NCBI RefSeq assembly: GCF_900323545.1
Contig: NZ_OOHN01000008.1
Location: forward strand, 1,107,144 to 1,171,143
Reading direction: 5' to 3'
Length of the DNA stretch: 64,000 bases
Source: Actinomyces sp. Marseille-P3109
GTDB lineage: Bacteria > Actinomycetota > Actinomycetes > Actinomycetales > Actinomycetaceae
Shown: piece by piece, positions 47,760 to 54,508 of the stretch
Numbering within the stretch: the stretch's first letter is position 1
How the letters are laid out: each line of letters opens with the position of its first letter
Translations under genes and position numbers: made by a program
Notes under the pieces: generated by a model
What the model saw: only the letters and a program-made list of their open reading frames with translations
The model's database searches: none
Told to the model about the DNA's origin: nothing

Positions 47760-48371
47760 TCACTGATCGTCGCCGCTACTGTCACCGCGCTCCGTGGCGA
47801 TACCGGTTCCAGGGCCGTCCTCGTTGCTCCGGGGGCTCTTGAGACCGCGGCTCTCCTGAACCGCACGGGCCTTTTCGGTGATGCTCTCGGTGAGGGTGTC
47901 GGACAGCTCGGTGATGCGTTCGGCATTGGCCACGATGCGTCGGGGGTCAGACATCCACATCCAGGCAGCGGCCACGATCGGGAGGATCACAGGTAGGTAC
48001 CACCTCGACCTGCCCCAGTGCGCCCACACCGACACGCTGAGGTCGGCAGGTGTGGGCGGGGTTTCCGTCAGGGTGAGGACGCCGATGAGCACGGCCATGG
48101 TGGCCAGCGCTCCCAGGCACATCCAGCCGATGTTGCGCATCCGGCGTCCGTTGTGGGCCACGCAGACGGCCAGAAGGATGTAAAGGCCCCCTCCCAGGAG
48201 GTTGAAGGACCACACCGCAGGCGCCTCGTCGGGGTTTCGGACCAGAGACACCAGGGAGGGTACGAGGACTATCGTCCCGAAGACGGCGAAGACGCCGACC
48301 AGGATGCGTCCCCAGCCGTAGGCGGGACGACGGGTGTCCTGCACCGTGCGTACCGATGAGCGCTCGTCCAT
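47760..48371 (-). CDS. Hypothetical four-helix membrane protein
   Basis: 203 residues, not recognised. Four hydrophobic helices are visible (ILVGVFAVFGTIVLVPSLV, SFNLLGGGLYILLAVCV, WMCLGALATMAVLIGVL, LPVILPIVAAAWMWM). A charged, probably cytoplasmic tail of about 55 residues begins SDPRRIVANAERITELS, a likely amphipathic or coiled segment. GGAAAGG lies before the ATG at 48371. It converges with the ClC gene and is divergent from pepA. Confidence 0.75.
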   Translation of the reverse strand: MDERSSVRTVQDTRRPAYGWGRILVGVFAVFGTIVLVPSLVSLVRNPDEAPAVWSFNLLGGGLYILLAVCVAHNGRRMRNIGWMCLGALATMAVLIGVLTLTETPPTPADLSVSVWAHWGRSRWYLPVILPIVAAAWMWMSDPRRIVANAERITELSDTLTESITEKARAVQESRGLKSPRSNEDGPGTGIATERGDSSGDDQ

Positions 48372-48445
48372 GAGGAACGACCTTTCCACGTGATGACCTC
48401 CGGCACGCGCGGTGCCAACTCGGCCTCCAACCGATGCCATAACGT

Positions 48446-48451
48446 TACTAT
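48446..48451 (+). promoter_or_regulatory. Putative leaderless -10 box of pepA
   Basis: TACTAT is separated by seven bases from the GTG at 48459, with no ribosome-binding site between. Surrounding bases are AT-rich for this genome. Confidence 0.6.
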
Positions 48452-48458
48452 TCACAAC

Positions 48459-50408
48459 GTGAGCACCATTAAGTTGACCAAATCCTTGAACGCACACGCC
48501 TCGGTGGACGACGACCGTAAGGATACCGACCTCACCAATCAGGCCGAGGTCGACACAGTCGATGAGACCCAGGACTCTGAGACCACCGGTGCCCAGGAGC
48601 AGCCCGGCGCCACAGGCGTCTCGCAGGACACTGACAGTCCCGAGGATGACACGCAGAGGCGCAAGGCCACCGGCGACCAGGACGACGACAGCGCCGAGGC
48701 ACTCACTGAGACCGACGGGACCACCGACGCCGCGTCGGGCAGCTCATCAGACGCCTCCTCCGACACCAACCCGGTGGCCGACGTGCTCGTCATGGCCGCA
48801 GCACCGGGCAAGGACGGGGCGGAGGCTCCCGAGATCCTCCTGGAGGGCCTCCGGCCGCCCTCCAGCACCGCTCTGGAGGATCTGGACATCGATGCGCTCG
48901 TCGCCCTGCTGCCCTCCCTCGGGTTCTCCGGCGCTCAGGACTCCGTAGTGCGCCTCCCCTCGTCGTCGGTGAGCACCACGACCTACGACGGCCCGCCGAC
49001 GATTCTTGTCGTCGGCGTCGGGACGGGGTGGGCCGACACCGATCCGCTTGCCGTCACCATGGACGACGAGGCCGCTCTGGGCTACGACCAGACGGGGCTG
49101 CTGCGTCGGGCCGCCGGGCGTGCCACCCGGGCGCTGGCCGGAACCGATTCCGCGATCCTGGCGCTGCCCACCCTCTCGGAGGAACAGCTCGCCGCCGTCG
49201 CGCACGGAGCAGCCTTGGGGGCCTACTCCTGGAGGGCCACCAAGAACGAGGACAAGCCGGGGCAGCTCTCCTCCTCGAAGCAGACCTCTCCTGTGAAAAG
49301 CATCTCCATCGTCTCACCCCTGTCCGATACTCCGGAGGGGCAGGAGGCACTGACCGGCGCCCTCGTACTGGCCGAGGCCACAGCCCTGACCCGTGACCTC
49401 GTCAACGAGCCCCCCAACCGCCTGACCCCGGAGGTCTTCGCGGAGAGGGCCCGATCCGCCGGGCAGGAGGCCGGGATCAGGGTCGAGGTGTGGGACGCCC
49501 CTGCTCTCATCGAGCAGGGATTCGGCGGGATTCTTGGCGTTGCCCAGGGCTCGGTGCACCCGGCGCGCCTGGTCCGCCTGGAGTGGGTTCCCTCGCAGAC
49601 CGGTGAGGACGCGAGCCATGCTCGCTCCGAGACTGAGAGCGATGATGACACGACCCGGCTCAAGCACGTGGCACTCATCGGCAAGGGCATCACCTTCGAC
49701 TCCGGAGGCCTGTCCCTCAAGCCGGCCGCCTCCATGCCGGAGATGAAGTCCGACATGGCCGGGGCCGCCACAGTGCTGGGCGCTGTTGTGACGGCTGCGC
49801 GCCTGGCTCTGCCGATCCGAGTGACCGCCTGGCTGGCACTGGCCGAGAACATGCCTGGAGCCGACGCCCAGCGCCCCAGCGACGTCATCACGATGTTCGA
49901 CGGCACGACGGTCGAGGTCACCAACACCGACGCGGAGGGACGCCTGGTCATGGCCGACGCCCTGGCCAGGGCCGTGACCGAGGAGCCGGACGCCGTCCTG
50001 GACGTGGCGACTCTCACCGGAGCCCAGATCGTGGCCCTGGGCGATCACGTGGCCGCCGTCATGGGAACACCGGACCTTCGCGAGGAGGTCGTGGCCGCGG
50101 CCCAGCGGGCAGGAGAGTCCTTCTGGCCGATGCCGCTGCCTGCGCACCTCCGGGCCACCCTGGACTCCCCTTTCGCCGACCTGCGCAACACCAAGGTCGG
50201 TTCTCGCGCCGGCGGGATGCTGTCGGCCGGGCTGTTCCTGCGCGAGTTCGTCGGACACCGGCCGTGGGCGCACCTCGATATCGCCGGGCCCGCCTACAAC
50301 GACTCCTCGCCGTGGGGACTGACACCGACCGGCGGCACCGGCATGGGGGTCTCCACCCTCGTGGAGCTGCTCCGCTCACTGTCCGCCGAGGTCAGCATCC
50401 TTTCCTGA
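48459..50408 (+). CDS. pepA: Leucyl aminopeptidase (M17)
   Basis: 649 residues against about 500 for the family. The surplus is an acidic, Thr/Asp/Glu-rich N-terminal extension of about 95 residues and a short acidic insert (around SETESDDDTTR). The C-terminal catalytic domain has KGITFDSGGLSLKPA, the DMAGAA segment and the signature NTDAEGRL, which bind two metal ions. It removes N-terminal residues from cytosolic peptides. The GTG at 48459 is taken from the leaderless promoter geometry; an upstream start at 48390 would have no promoter room. Confidence 0.93.
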   Translation: MSTIKLTKSLNAHASVDDDRKDTDLTNQAEVDTVDETQDSETTGAQEQPGATGVSQDTDSPEDDTQRRKATGDQDDDSAEALTETDGTTDAASGSSSDASSDTNPVADVLVMAAAPGKDGAEAPEILLEGLRPPSSTALEDLDIDALVALLPSLGFSGAQDSVVRLPSSSVSTTTYDGPPTILVVGVGTGWADTDPLAVTMDDEAALGYDQTGLLRRAAGRATRALAGTDSAILALPTLSEEQLAAVAHGAALGAYSWRATKNEDKPGQLSSSKQTSPVKSISIVSPLSDTPEGQEALTGALVLAEATALTRDLVNEPPNRLTPEVFAERARSAGQEAGIRVEVWDAPALIEQGFGGILGVAQGSVHPARLVRLEWVPSQTGEDASHARSETESDDDTTRLKHVALIGKGITFDSGGLSLKPAASMPEMKSDMAGAATVLGAVVTAARLALPIRVTAWLALAENMPGADAQRPSDVITMFDGTTVEVTNTDAEGRLVMADALARAVTEEPDAVLDVATLTGAQIVALGDHVAAVMGTPDLREEVVAAAQRAGESFWPMPLPAHLRATLDSPFADLRNTKVGSRAGGMLSAGLFLREFVGHRPWAHLDIAGPAYNDSSPWGLTPTGGTGMGVSTLVELLRSLSAEVSILS

Positions 50409-50420
50409 GCCTTCTGCCGG

Positions 50421-50475
50421 CCTGCAACGAGCCGCCGAGTCTCATATCACAGTCTCCGTCACGGCTCGTTGCAGG
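50421..50475 (+). terminator. Hairpin after pepA
   Basis: A perfect 14-bp stem (50421-50434 with 50462-50475) encloses a 27-base loop, just after the pepA stop. No U run follows directly and the loop is long for an intrinsic terminator, so a regulatory role is also possible. Confidence 0.55.
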
Positions 50476-50490
50476 CATCACCCACATACA

Positions 50491-50504
50491 GTGACGCGTA
50501 TCAC
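50491..50504. promoter_or_regulatory. GTGA-N6-TCAC palindrome upstream of lpdA (CRP/GlxR- or Rex-like)
   Basis: GTGA-CGCGTA-TCAC fits the core of both the CRP/GlxR and the Rex consensus with the correct 6-base spacer. It lies about 130 bases before lpdA. Confidence 0.5.
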
Positions 50505-50513
50505 CCTTTTTTC

Positions 50514-50527
50514 GGGACTCTAGTCCC
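50514..50527. promoter_or_regulatory. GGGAC-N4-GTCCC palindrome upstream of lpdA
   Basis: Perfect 5-base arms (50514-50518 and 50523-50527). On the minus strand it reads TAGGGAC-TAGA-GTCCC, the same pattern as the pfl sites. Confidence 0.5.
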
Positions 50528-50633
50528 TAAACAGCAGCCCCTGGGCTCCTGCATACCCTCTTCAGGTGGAACAATGGCCCCGTGCCGAGCCGCCCCATAA
50601 GGGCGTCGTGACCAACCAACAAGGAGTGAGTTC

Positions 50634-52007
50634 GTGACAGAGACCGTCTACGACATGGTCATCCTGGGCGCGGGATCAGGGGGCTACGCCGCCGCCCTGC
50701 GCGGCGCCCAGCTGGGCCTCAAGGTCGCCCTCATCGAGGCCGACAAGCTGGGAGGCACCTGCCTCCACCGCGGCTGCGTACCCACCAAGGCCCTGCTGCA
50801 CGCCGCCGAGACCGCTGACGCCGTGCGCGAGGCCGCCACGGTCGGTATCAAGGCCGCCTTCGAGGGCGTGGACATGCCGGGTGTCCAGAAGTACAAGAAC
50901 AGCATCGTCTCGCGGATGCACAAGGGGCTTGAGGGCCTGGTCTCCTCACGGGGCATCGACCTGATCCAGGGCTGGGGGCGCCTGGTGGCTGCCGACGCCG
51001 TCGAGGTTGACGGCCGTCGCATCACCGGCCGCAACGTGGTCCTCGCCTCCGGCTCCTACTCCAAGACCATCGGGCAGGAGATCTCCGGGGGCGTCATCAC
51101 CTCCGAGGAAGCCCTGGAGATGGACCACGTCCCCGCCTCCGCGGTGATCCTGGGCGGGGGCGTCATCGGTGTCGAGTTCGCCTCGGCCTGGGCCTCCATG
51201 GGCAGCCAGGTCACCATCATCGAGGGGCTCCCTCACCTGGTCCCCAACGAGGACGAGGCGATCTCCAAGCAGCTCGAGCGCGCCTTCCGCAAGCGCAAGA
51301 TCGCCTTCCGCACCAACACGATGTTCGAGTCGGTCGAGCGCCACGACAGCGGCGTCACGGTGCGCACCCAGGACGGCAAGACCCACGAGGCCGAGGTCCT
51401 TCTCATCGCCGTGGGCCGTGGACCGGCGACCGCTAACCTGGGCTATGAGGAGGTCGGGGTCTCCATGGACCGCGGCTTCGTCCTGGCCGACGAGTACGGC
51501 CGCACCAATGTCCCCGGCGTATGGGCCGTGGGCGACATCGTCCCCGGTGTCCAGCTCGCCCACCGCGGCTTCGCCCAGGGCATCGTCGTGGCGGAGAAGA
51601 TCGCGGGCCTGGACCCGACTCCGGTCGACGACGTCCTGGTCCCCAAGGTCACCTTCTGCGAACCTGAGATCGCCTCTGTGGGACTGTCCGAGGCGAAGGC
51701 TGCTGAGACCCACGGCAAGGACAACATCACCACCGCCGAGTTCAACGTGGCCGGGAACGCCAAGAGCCAGATCCTGGGGACCCAGGGCTTCGTCAAGCTC
51801 GTCTCCCTCAAGGACGGCCCCATCCTGGGCTTCCACGCCATCGGCGCCCGCATGGGAGAGCAGGTCGGAGAGGGCCAGCTGATGGTGTCCTGGGAGGCGG
51901 ACGCCAACGACGTCGCCTCCCTGGTCCACGCCCACCCCACCCAGAACGAGACCCTCGGCGAGGCCGCCATGGCACTCGCCGGCAAGCCGCTGCACAACCA
52001 CGGCTGA
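50634..52007 (+). CDS. lpdA: Dihydrolipoyl dehydrogenase (E3)
   Basis: 457 residues. It reoxidises dihydrolipoyl groups of 2-oxoacid dehydrogenases with NAD+. FAD site ILGAGSGGYAAA, redox disulfide Cys43/Cys48 in GGTCLHRGCVP, NAD site ILGGGVIGVEFAS, and the catalytic His-Glu pair in HAHPTQNETLGE are all present. AAGGAG lies before the GTG at 50634. It forms an operon with sucB, 30 bases downstream. The E1 component is not in the window. Confidence 0.97.
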   Translation: MTETVYDMVILGAGSGGYAAALRGAQLGLKVALIEADKLGGTCLHRGCVPTKALLHAAETADAVREAATVGIKAAFEGVDMPGVQKYKNSIVSRMHKGLEGLVSSRGIDLIQGWGRLVAADAVEVDGRRITGRNVVLASGSYSKTIGQEISGGVITSEEALEMDHVPASAVILGGGVIGVEFASAWASMGSQVTIIEGLPHLVPNEDEAISKQLERAFRKRKIAFRTNTMFESVERHDSGVTVRTQDGKTHEAEVLLIAVGRGPATANLGYEEVGVSMDRGFVLADEYGRTNVPGVWAVGDIVPGVQLAHRGFAQGIVVAEKIAGLDPTPVDDVLVPKVTFCEPEIASVGLSEAKAAETHGKDNITTAEFNVAGNAKSQILGTQGFVKLVSLKDGPILGFHAIGARMGEQVGEGQLMVSWEADANDVASLVHAHPTQNETLGEAAMALAGKPLHNHG

Positions 52008-52037
52008 TCCAGCTAGACAAGAGTAAGGAAGACAGCA

Positions 52038-53378
52038 ATGTCCGAGTCCGTGAAGATGCCCGCTCTGGGTGAGTCCGTCACCGAGGGGACGGTCTCCTCC
52101 TGGCTCAAGGCCGTGGGCGACACCGTCGAGGCCGACGAGCCCCTGCTGGAGGTCGCCACCGACAAGGTGGACACCGAGGTCCCCTCCCCCGCATCCGGCG
52201 TCCTGCTGGAGATCCGCGTCCCCGAGGACGAGACCGTCGAGGTCGGCACCGTCCTGGCCATCATCGGGTCCCCGTCGGCGGCCCCGGCGGGTGCACCTGC
52301 CCCGGCAGCCGCACCGGAGGCGCCGGCTCCCGCTCCCGCACCGGCCCCTGCGGCCCCGCCAGCGCCGGCACCGGCGGCGACCGAGGCACCTGCGGCCACC
52401 GCAGCGCCGGTGAGCTCGGGCGCCACGGGCTCCTACGTCACACCGATCGTTCGCAAGCTCGCCAGGGACAAGGGCGTGGACCTGTCCACCGTCACCGGGA
52501 CCGGCGTGGGCGGCCGTATCCGCAAGCAGGACGTGGAGGCCGCGGCCAAGGCCGCCGAGGAGGCCCGTGCCGCAGCCGCTGCTGCCGCCCCTGCTGCCCA
52601 GGCACCCGCTCCTGCCGCTGCGGACAAGCCGGCCTCGGCCAAGCCTGAGGTGGACACGACCCTGCGTGGCCGTACGGAGAAGATGAGCCGCCTGCGCCAG
52701 GTCATTGCCGAGCGCATGATCGACTCCATGCAGACCTCCGCGCAGCTGACCACCGTTGTCGAGGTGGACGTGACTCGGGTGGCCGCGCTGCGGGCCCGCG
52801 CGAAGAACGACTTCCTGGCCAAGAACGGCACCAAGCTGACCTTCCTGCCCTTCTTCGTCCAGGCGGCCACGGAGGCCCTCAAGGCCCACCCGAAGATCAA
52901 TGCCTCCATCGAGGGCAAGAACGTCACCTACCACGACGTCGAGCACGTCGGCATCGCGGTGGACACGCCGCGCGGCCTGCTCGTGCCCGTGGTCAAGAAC
53001 GCCGGGGACCTCAATATCCCCGGGTTGGCCAAGCGCATCAATGATCTGGCTGCCCGCACCCGGGACAACAAGGTCAACCCCGATGAGCTCAGCGGCTCGA
53101 CCTTCACAATCACGAACACCGGCAGCGGTGGTGCCCTGTTCGACACCCCGATCATCAACCAGCCGGAGGTCGCGATCCTGGGTCTGGGCGCCATCCAGCG
53201 CCAGCCCCGCGTCATCAAGGACGCCGACGGCGGCGAGGTCATCGCCATCCGCTCGGTGTGCTACCTGGCACTGTCCTACGACCACCGACTGGTGGACGGC
53301 GCGGATGCGGCCCGCTACCTCATGACGGTCAAGAAGCGCCTTGAGGAGGGCGACTTCGGCGGCGAGCTGGGTCTGTGA
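52038..53378 (+). CDS. sucB: Dihydrolipoyllysine acyltransferase (E2), SucB-type
   Basis: 446 residues. One lipoyl domain (residues 1-77) has the lipoylated lysine at Lys43 in ATDKVDTE. A long Ala/Pro linker, a peripheral subunit-binding domain ([18 protein letters not shown]), a second Ala/Pro linker and the catalytic domain follow, with His416 in DHRLVDG. Actinobacterial SucB-named E2 proteins often serve pyruvate dehydrogenase, so the substrate (pyruvate or 2-oxoglutarate) is open. Its lipoate supply genes lipB and lipA lie 5 kb downstream. Confidence 0.94.
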   Translation: MSESVKMPALGESVTEGTVSSWLKAVGDTVEADEPLLEVATDKVDTEVPSPASGVLLEIRVPEDETVEVGTVLAIIGSPSAAPAGAPAPAAAPEAPAPAPAPAPAAPPAPAPAATEAPAATAAPVSSGATGSYVTPIVRKLARDKGVDLSTVTGTGVGGRIRKQDVEAAAKAAEEARAAAAAAAPAAQAPAPAAADKPASAKPEVDTTLRGRTEKMSRLRQVIAERMIDSMQTSAQLTTVVEVDVTRVAALRARAKNDFLAKNGTKLTFLPFFVQAATEALKAHPKINASIEGKNVTYHDVEHVGIAVDTPRGLLVPVVKNAGDLNIPGLAKRINDLAARTRDNKVNPDELSGSTFTITNTGSGGALFDTPIINQPEVAILGLGAIQRQPRVIKDADGGEVIAIRSVCYLALSYDHRLVDGADAARYLMTVKKRLEEGDFGGELGL

Positions 53379-53403
53379 ACCTGAGCCCGGCCCGCTAGCC
53401 GTC

Positions 53404-53440
53404 AGCGGGGCCCCGCACCATCACGGTGCGGGGCCCCGCT
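53404..53440 (+). terminator. Terminator of lpdA-sucB
   Basis: A perfect 16-bp GC-rich stem (53404-53419 with 53425-53440) with a 5-base loop lies 26 bases after the sucB stop. Confidence 0.85.
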
Positions 53441-53780
53441 CGTCGTTTGCCAGACGCATCAGGTCCCAGAACAGGAGCCAGGCGGGGCAAAAAGAGGGGC
53501 CGGGTGTCCACTCAGCGGACATGAGCCGGATCCACCGTCGACGCGCCCAGTGTGCATCCTTGGAATTCTGGGGTTCACGCTCAGTTTGCGGAGGCTGCGC
53601 GGTGTTCATGTCCGCTGCGTGGACACCTACTACCTGAGAGGCCGCCCTCAGCGGCTCACCGCCGTCTTCAGGACGACCAGACCCGCCAGAGGTTCCATCG
53701 AAGCGAGCGTCTCAGAAGCCATGACACCCAAACGCCTCAGAAGTGAGGAGACACGACGCCCCTGGTCTTGCCGCTCGGCC
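53441..53780. other. Non-coding stretch between sucB terminator and tetR
   Basis: 340 bases. Overlapping short frames lack ribosome sites and recognisable sequence. The only clear structure is the 22-base inverted repeat at 53503-53627. Confidence 0.6.
53503..53627. repeat. 22-base inverted repeat, possible remnant of a small mobile element
   Basis: Arms at 53503-53524 and 53606-53627 match at 21 of 22 positions as inverted repeats, with 81 bases between. Each arm itself contains TGTCC-N7-GGACA. No coding sequence lies inside and no target duplication is visible at the ends. A structured RNA is the alternative. Confidence 0.5.
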
Positions 53781-54422
53781 TCAGCAGTCCTCGTCCGCTG
53801 CCCGTGTGATGTCGGTGAACGGGATCTCGGTCAGGCTGACGACGCCACGAGCGAAGTCGATGCGCTCCTCAACCGAGGTGAACTCACCCGCCAACGGGCC
53901 ATCGAGCAGCAACGAGGCCAAGCCGTGCACGCCGGACCAGAACAGGACCTCCACCTCGAGCGGAGCGTCATCACCCAGCACGACCTTCACCAGGCGGGTC
54001 AGCTCACCGCGCGCACGCCCACCGGCCTGAACGACCTCCGGGAAGCGCTCCGGATCGCAGACGTCTGGACGGAACATCACCCGAAACACCCCGGGGTGAC
54101 GTAGCGCGAACTCGACATACGCGTTTCCCGAGGCCGTCAGGATCGCACGGAGATCCGTGCTCTCGAGCCCCTCATGCGCCGAGGCGAGCCGGTCCGCGAG
54201 CTCATCGAAGCCCTCGTGCACCAGCGCCGCCAGGATGGCCTCACGATTGGCGAAGTAGTGGTACGGCGCCTGGTGCGTGCAGCCGGCGCGACGCGCCACC
54301 TCCCGCATGCTCAGTGCGCCGGGACCGGACTCATCCAGGAGCTGCCTGCTGGTTCGCAGCAGCTCGGAGCGCAGGTCCCGGCCGCCGCGGCGCCCGGAGG
54401 AGCCTGTCGATTCAGACGTCAT
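53781..54422 (-). CDS. TetR-family transcriptional regulator
   Basis: 213 residues. The helix-turn-helix spans about 25-70 (LSMREVARRAGCTHQAPYHYFANREAILAAL), and the C-terminal ligand domain resembles the WHG type (YVEFALRHPGVFRVMF, then LFWSGVHGLASLLLDG). It is divergent from the fused flavoprotein gene, 86 bases away, with an operator over the promoter, and so probably represses that gene and itself. There is no ribosome site; TACACT lies 6 bases before the ATG, so it is likely leaderless. Confidence 0.92.
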   Translation of the reverse strand: MTSESTGSSGRRGGRDLRSELLRTSRQLLDESGPGALSMREVARRAGCTHQAPYHYFANREAILAALVHEGFDELADRLASAHEGLESTDLRAILTASGNAYVEFALRHPGVFRVMFRPDVCDPERFPEVVQAGGRARGELTRLVKVVLGDDAPLEVEVLFWSGVHGLASLLLDGPLAGEFTSVEERIDFARGVVSLTEIPFTDITRAADEDC

Positions 54423-54428
54423 ACGGAG

Positions 54429-54434
54429 AGTGTA
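54429..54434 (-). promoter_or_regulatory. Putative leaderless -10 box of tetR
   Basis: TACACT on the minus strand is separated by six bases from the tetR ATG at 54422. Confidence 0.55.
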
Positions 54435-54442
54435 GAGCCACC

Positions 54443-54494
54443 CGACTAGACACTGTCCAGTAGGCTGTTATGCTGGCTTGACGCTGTCTAGTCG
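54443..54494. promoter_or_regulatory. TetR operator and promoter of the flavoprotein gene
   Basis: CGACTAGACA (54443-54452) and TGTCTAGTCG (54485-54494) are perfect 10-base inverted arms with centres 42 bases apart, about four helical turns. The left arm is also half of a near-perfect 17-base palindrome ACTAGACA-C-TGTCCAGT (54445-54461). A -35 TAGACA (54447-54452) and -10 TATGCT (54469-54474) with 16-base spacing lie within it, so a bound repressor would block the rightward promoter. Confidence 0.65.
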
Positions 54495-54508
54495 AGTGAG
54501 GGGTATGC

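Larger units (their letters stand above)
50409..50633. other. pepA-lpdA intergenic region
   Basis: 225 bases without a gene. In order it holds a long-armed hairpin, a GTGA-N6-TCAC palindrome, a T6 run and a GGGAC-N4-GTCCC palindrome, then the lpdA ribosome site AAGGAG. Confidence 0.6.

Noticed and set aside
53550..54104. 184-codon frame overlapping the tetR gene and the inverted repeat
   Set aside because: It runs antisense to the well-supported TetR protein and has no ribosome site or family features.
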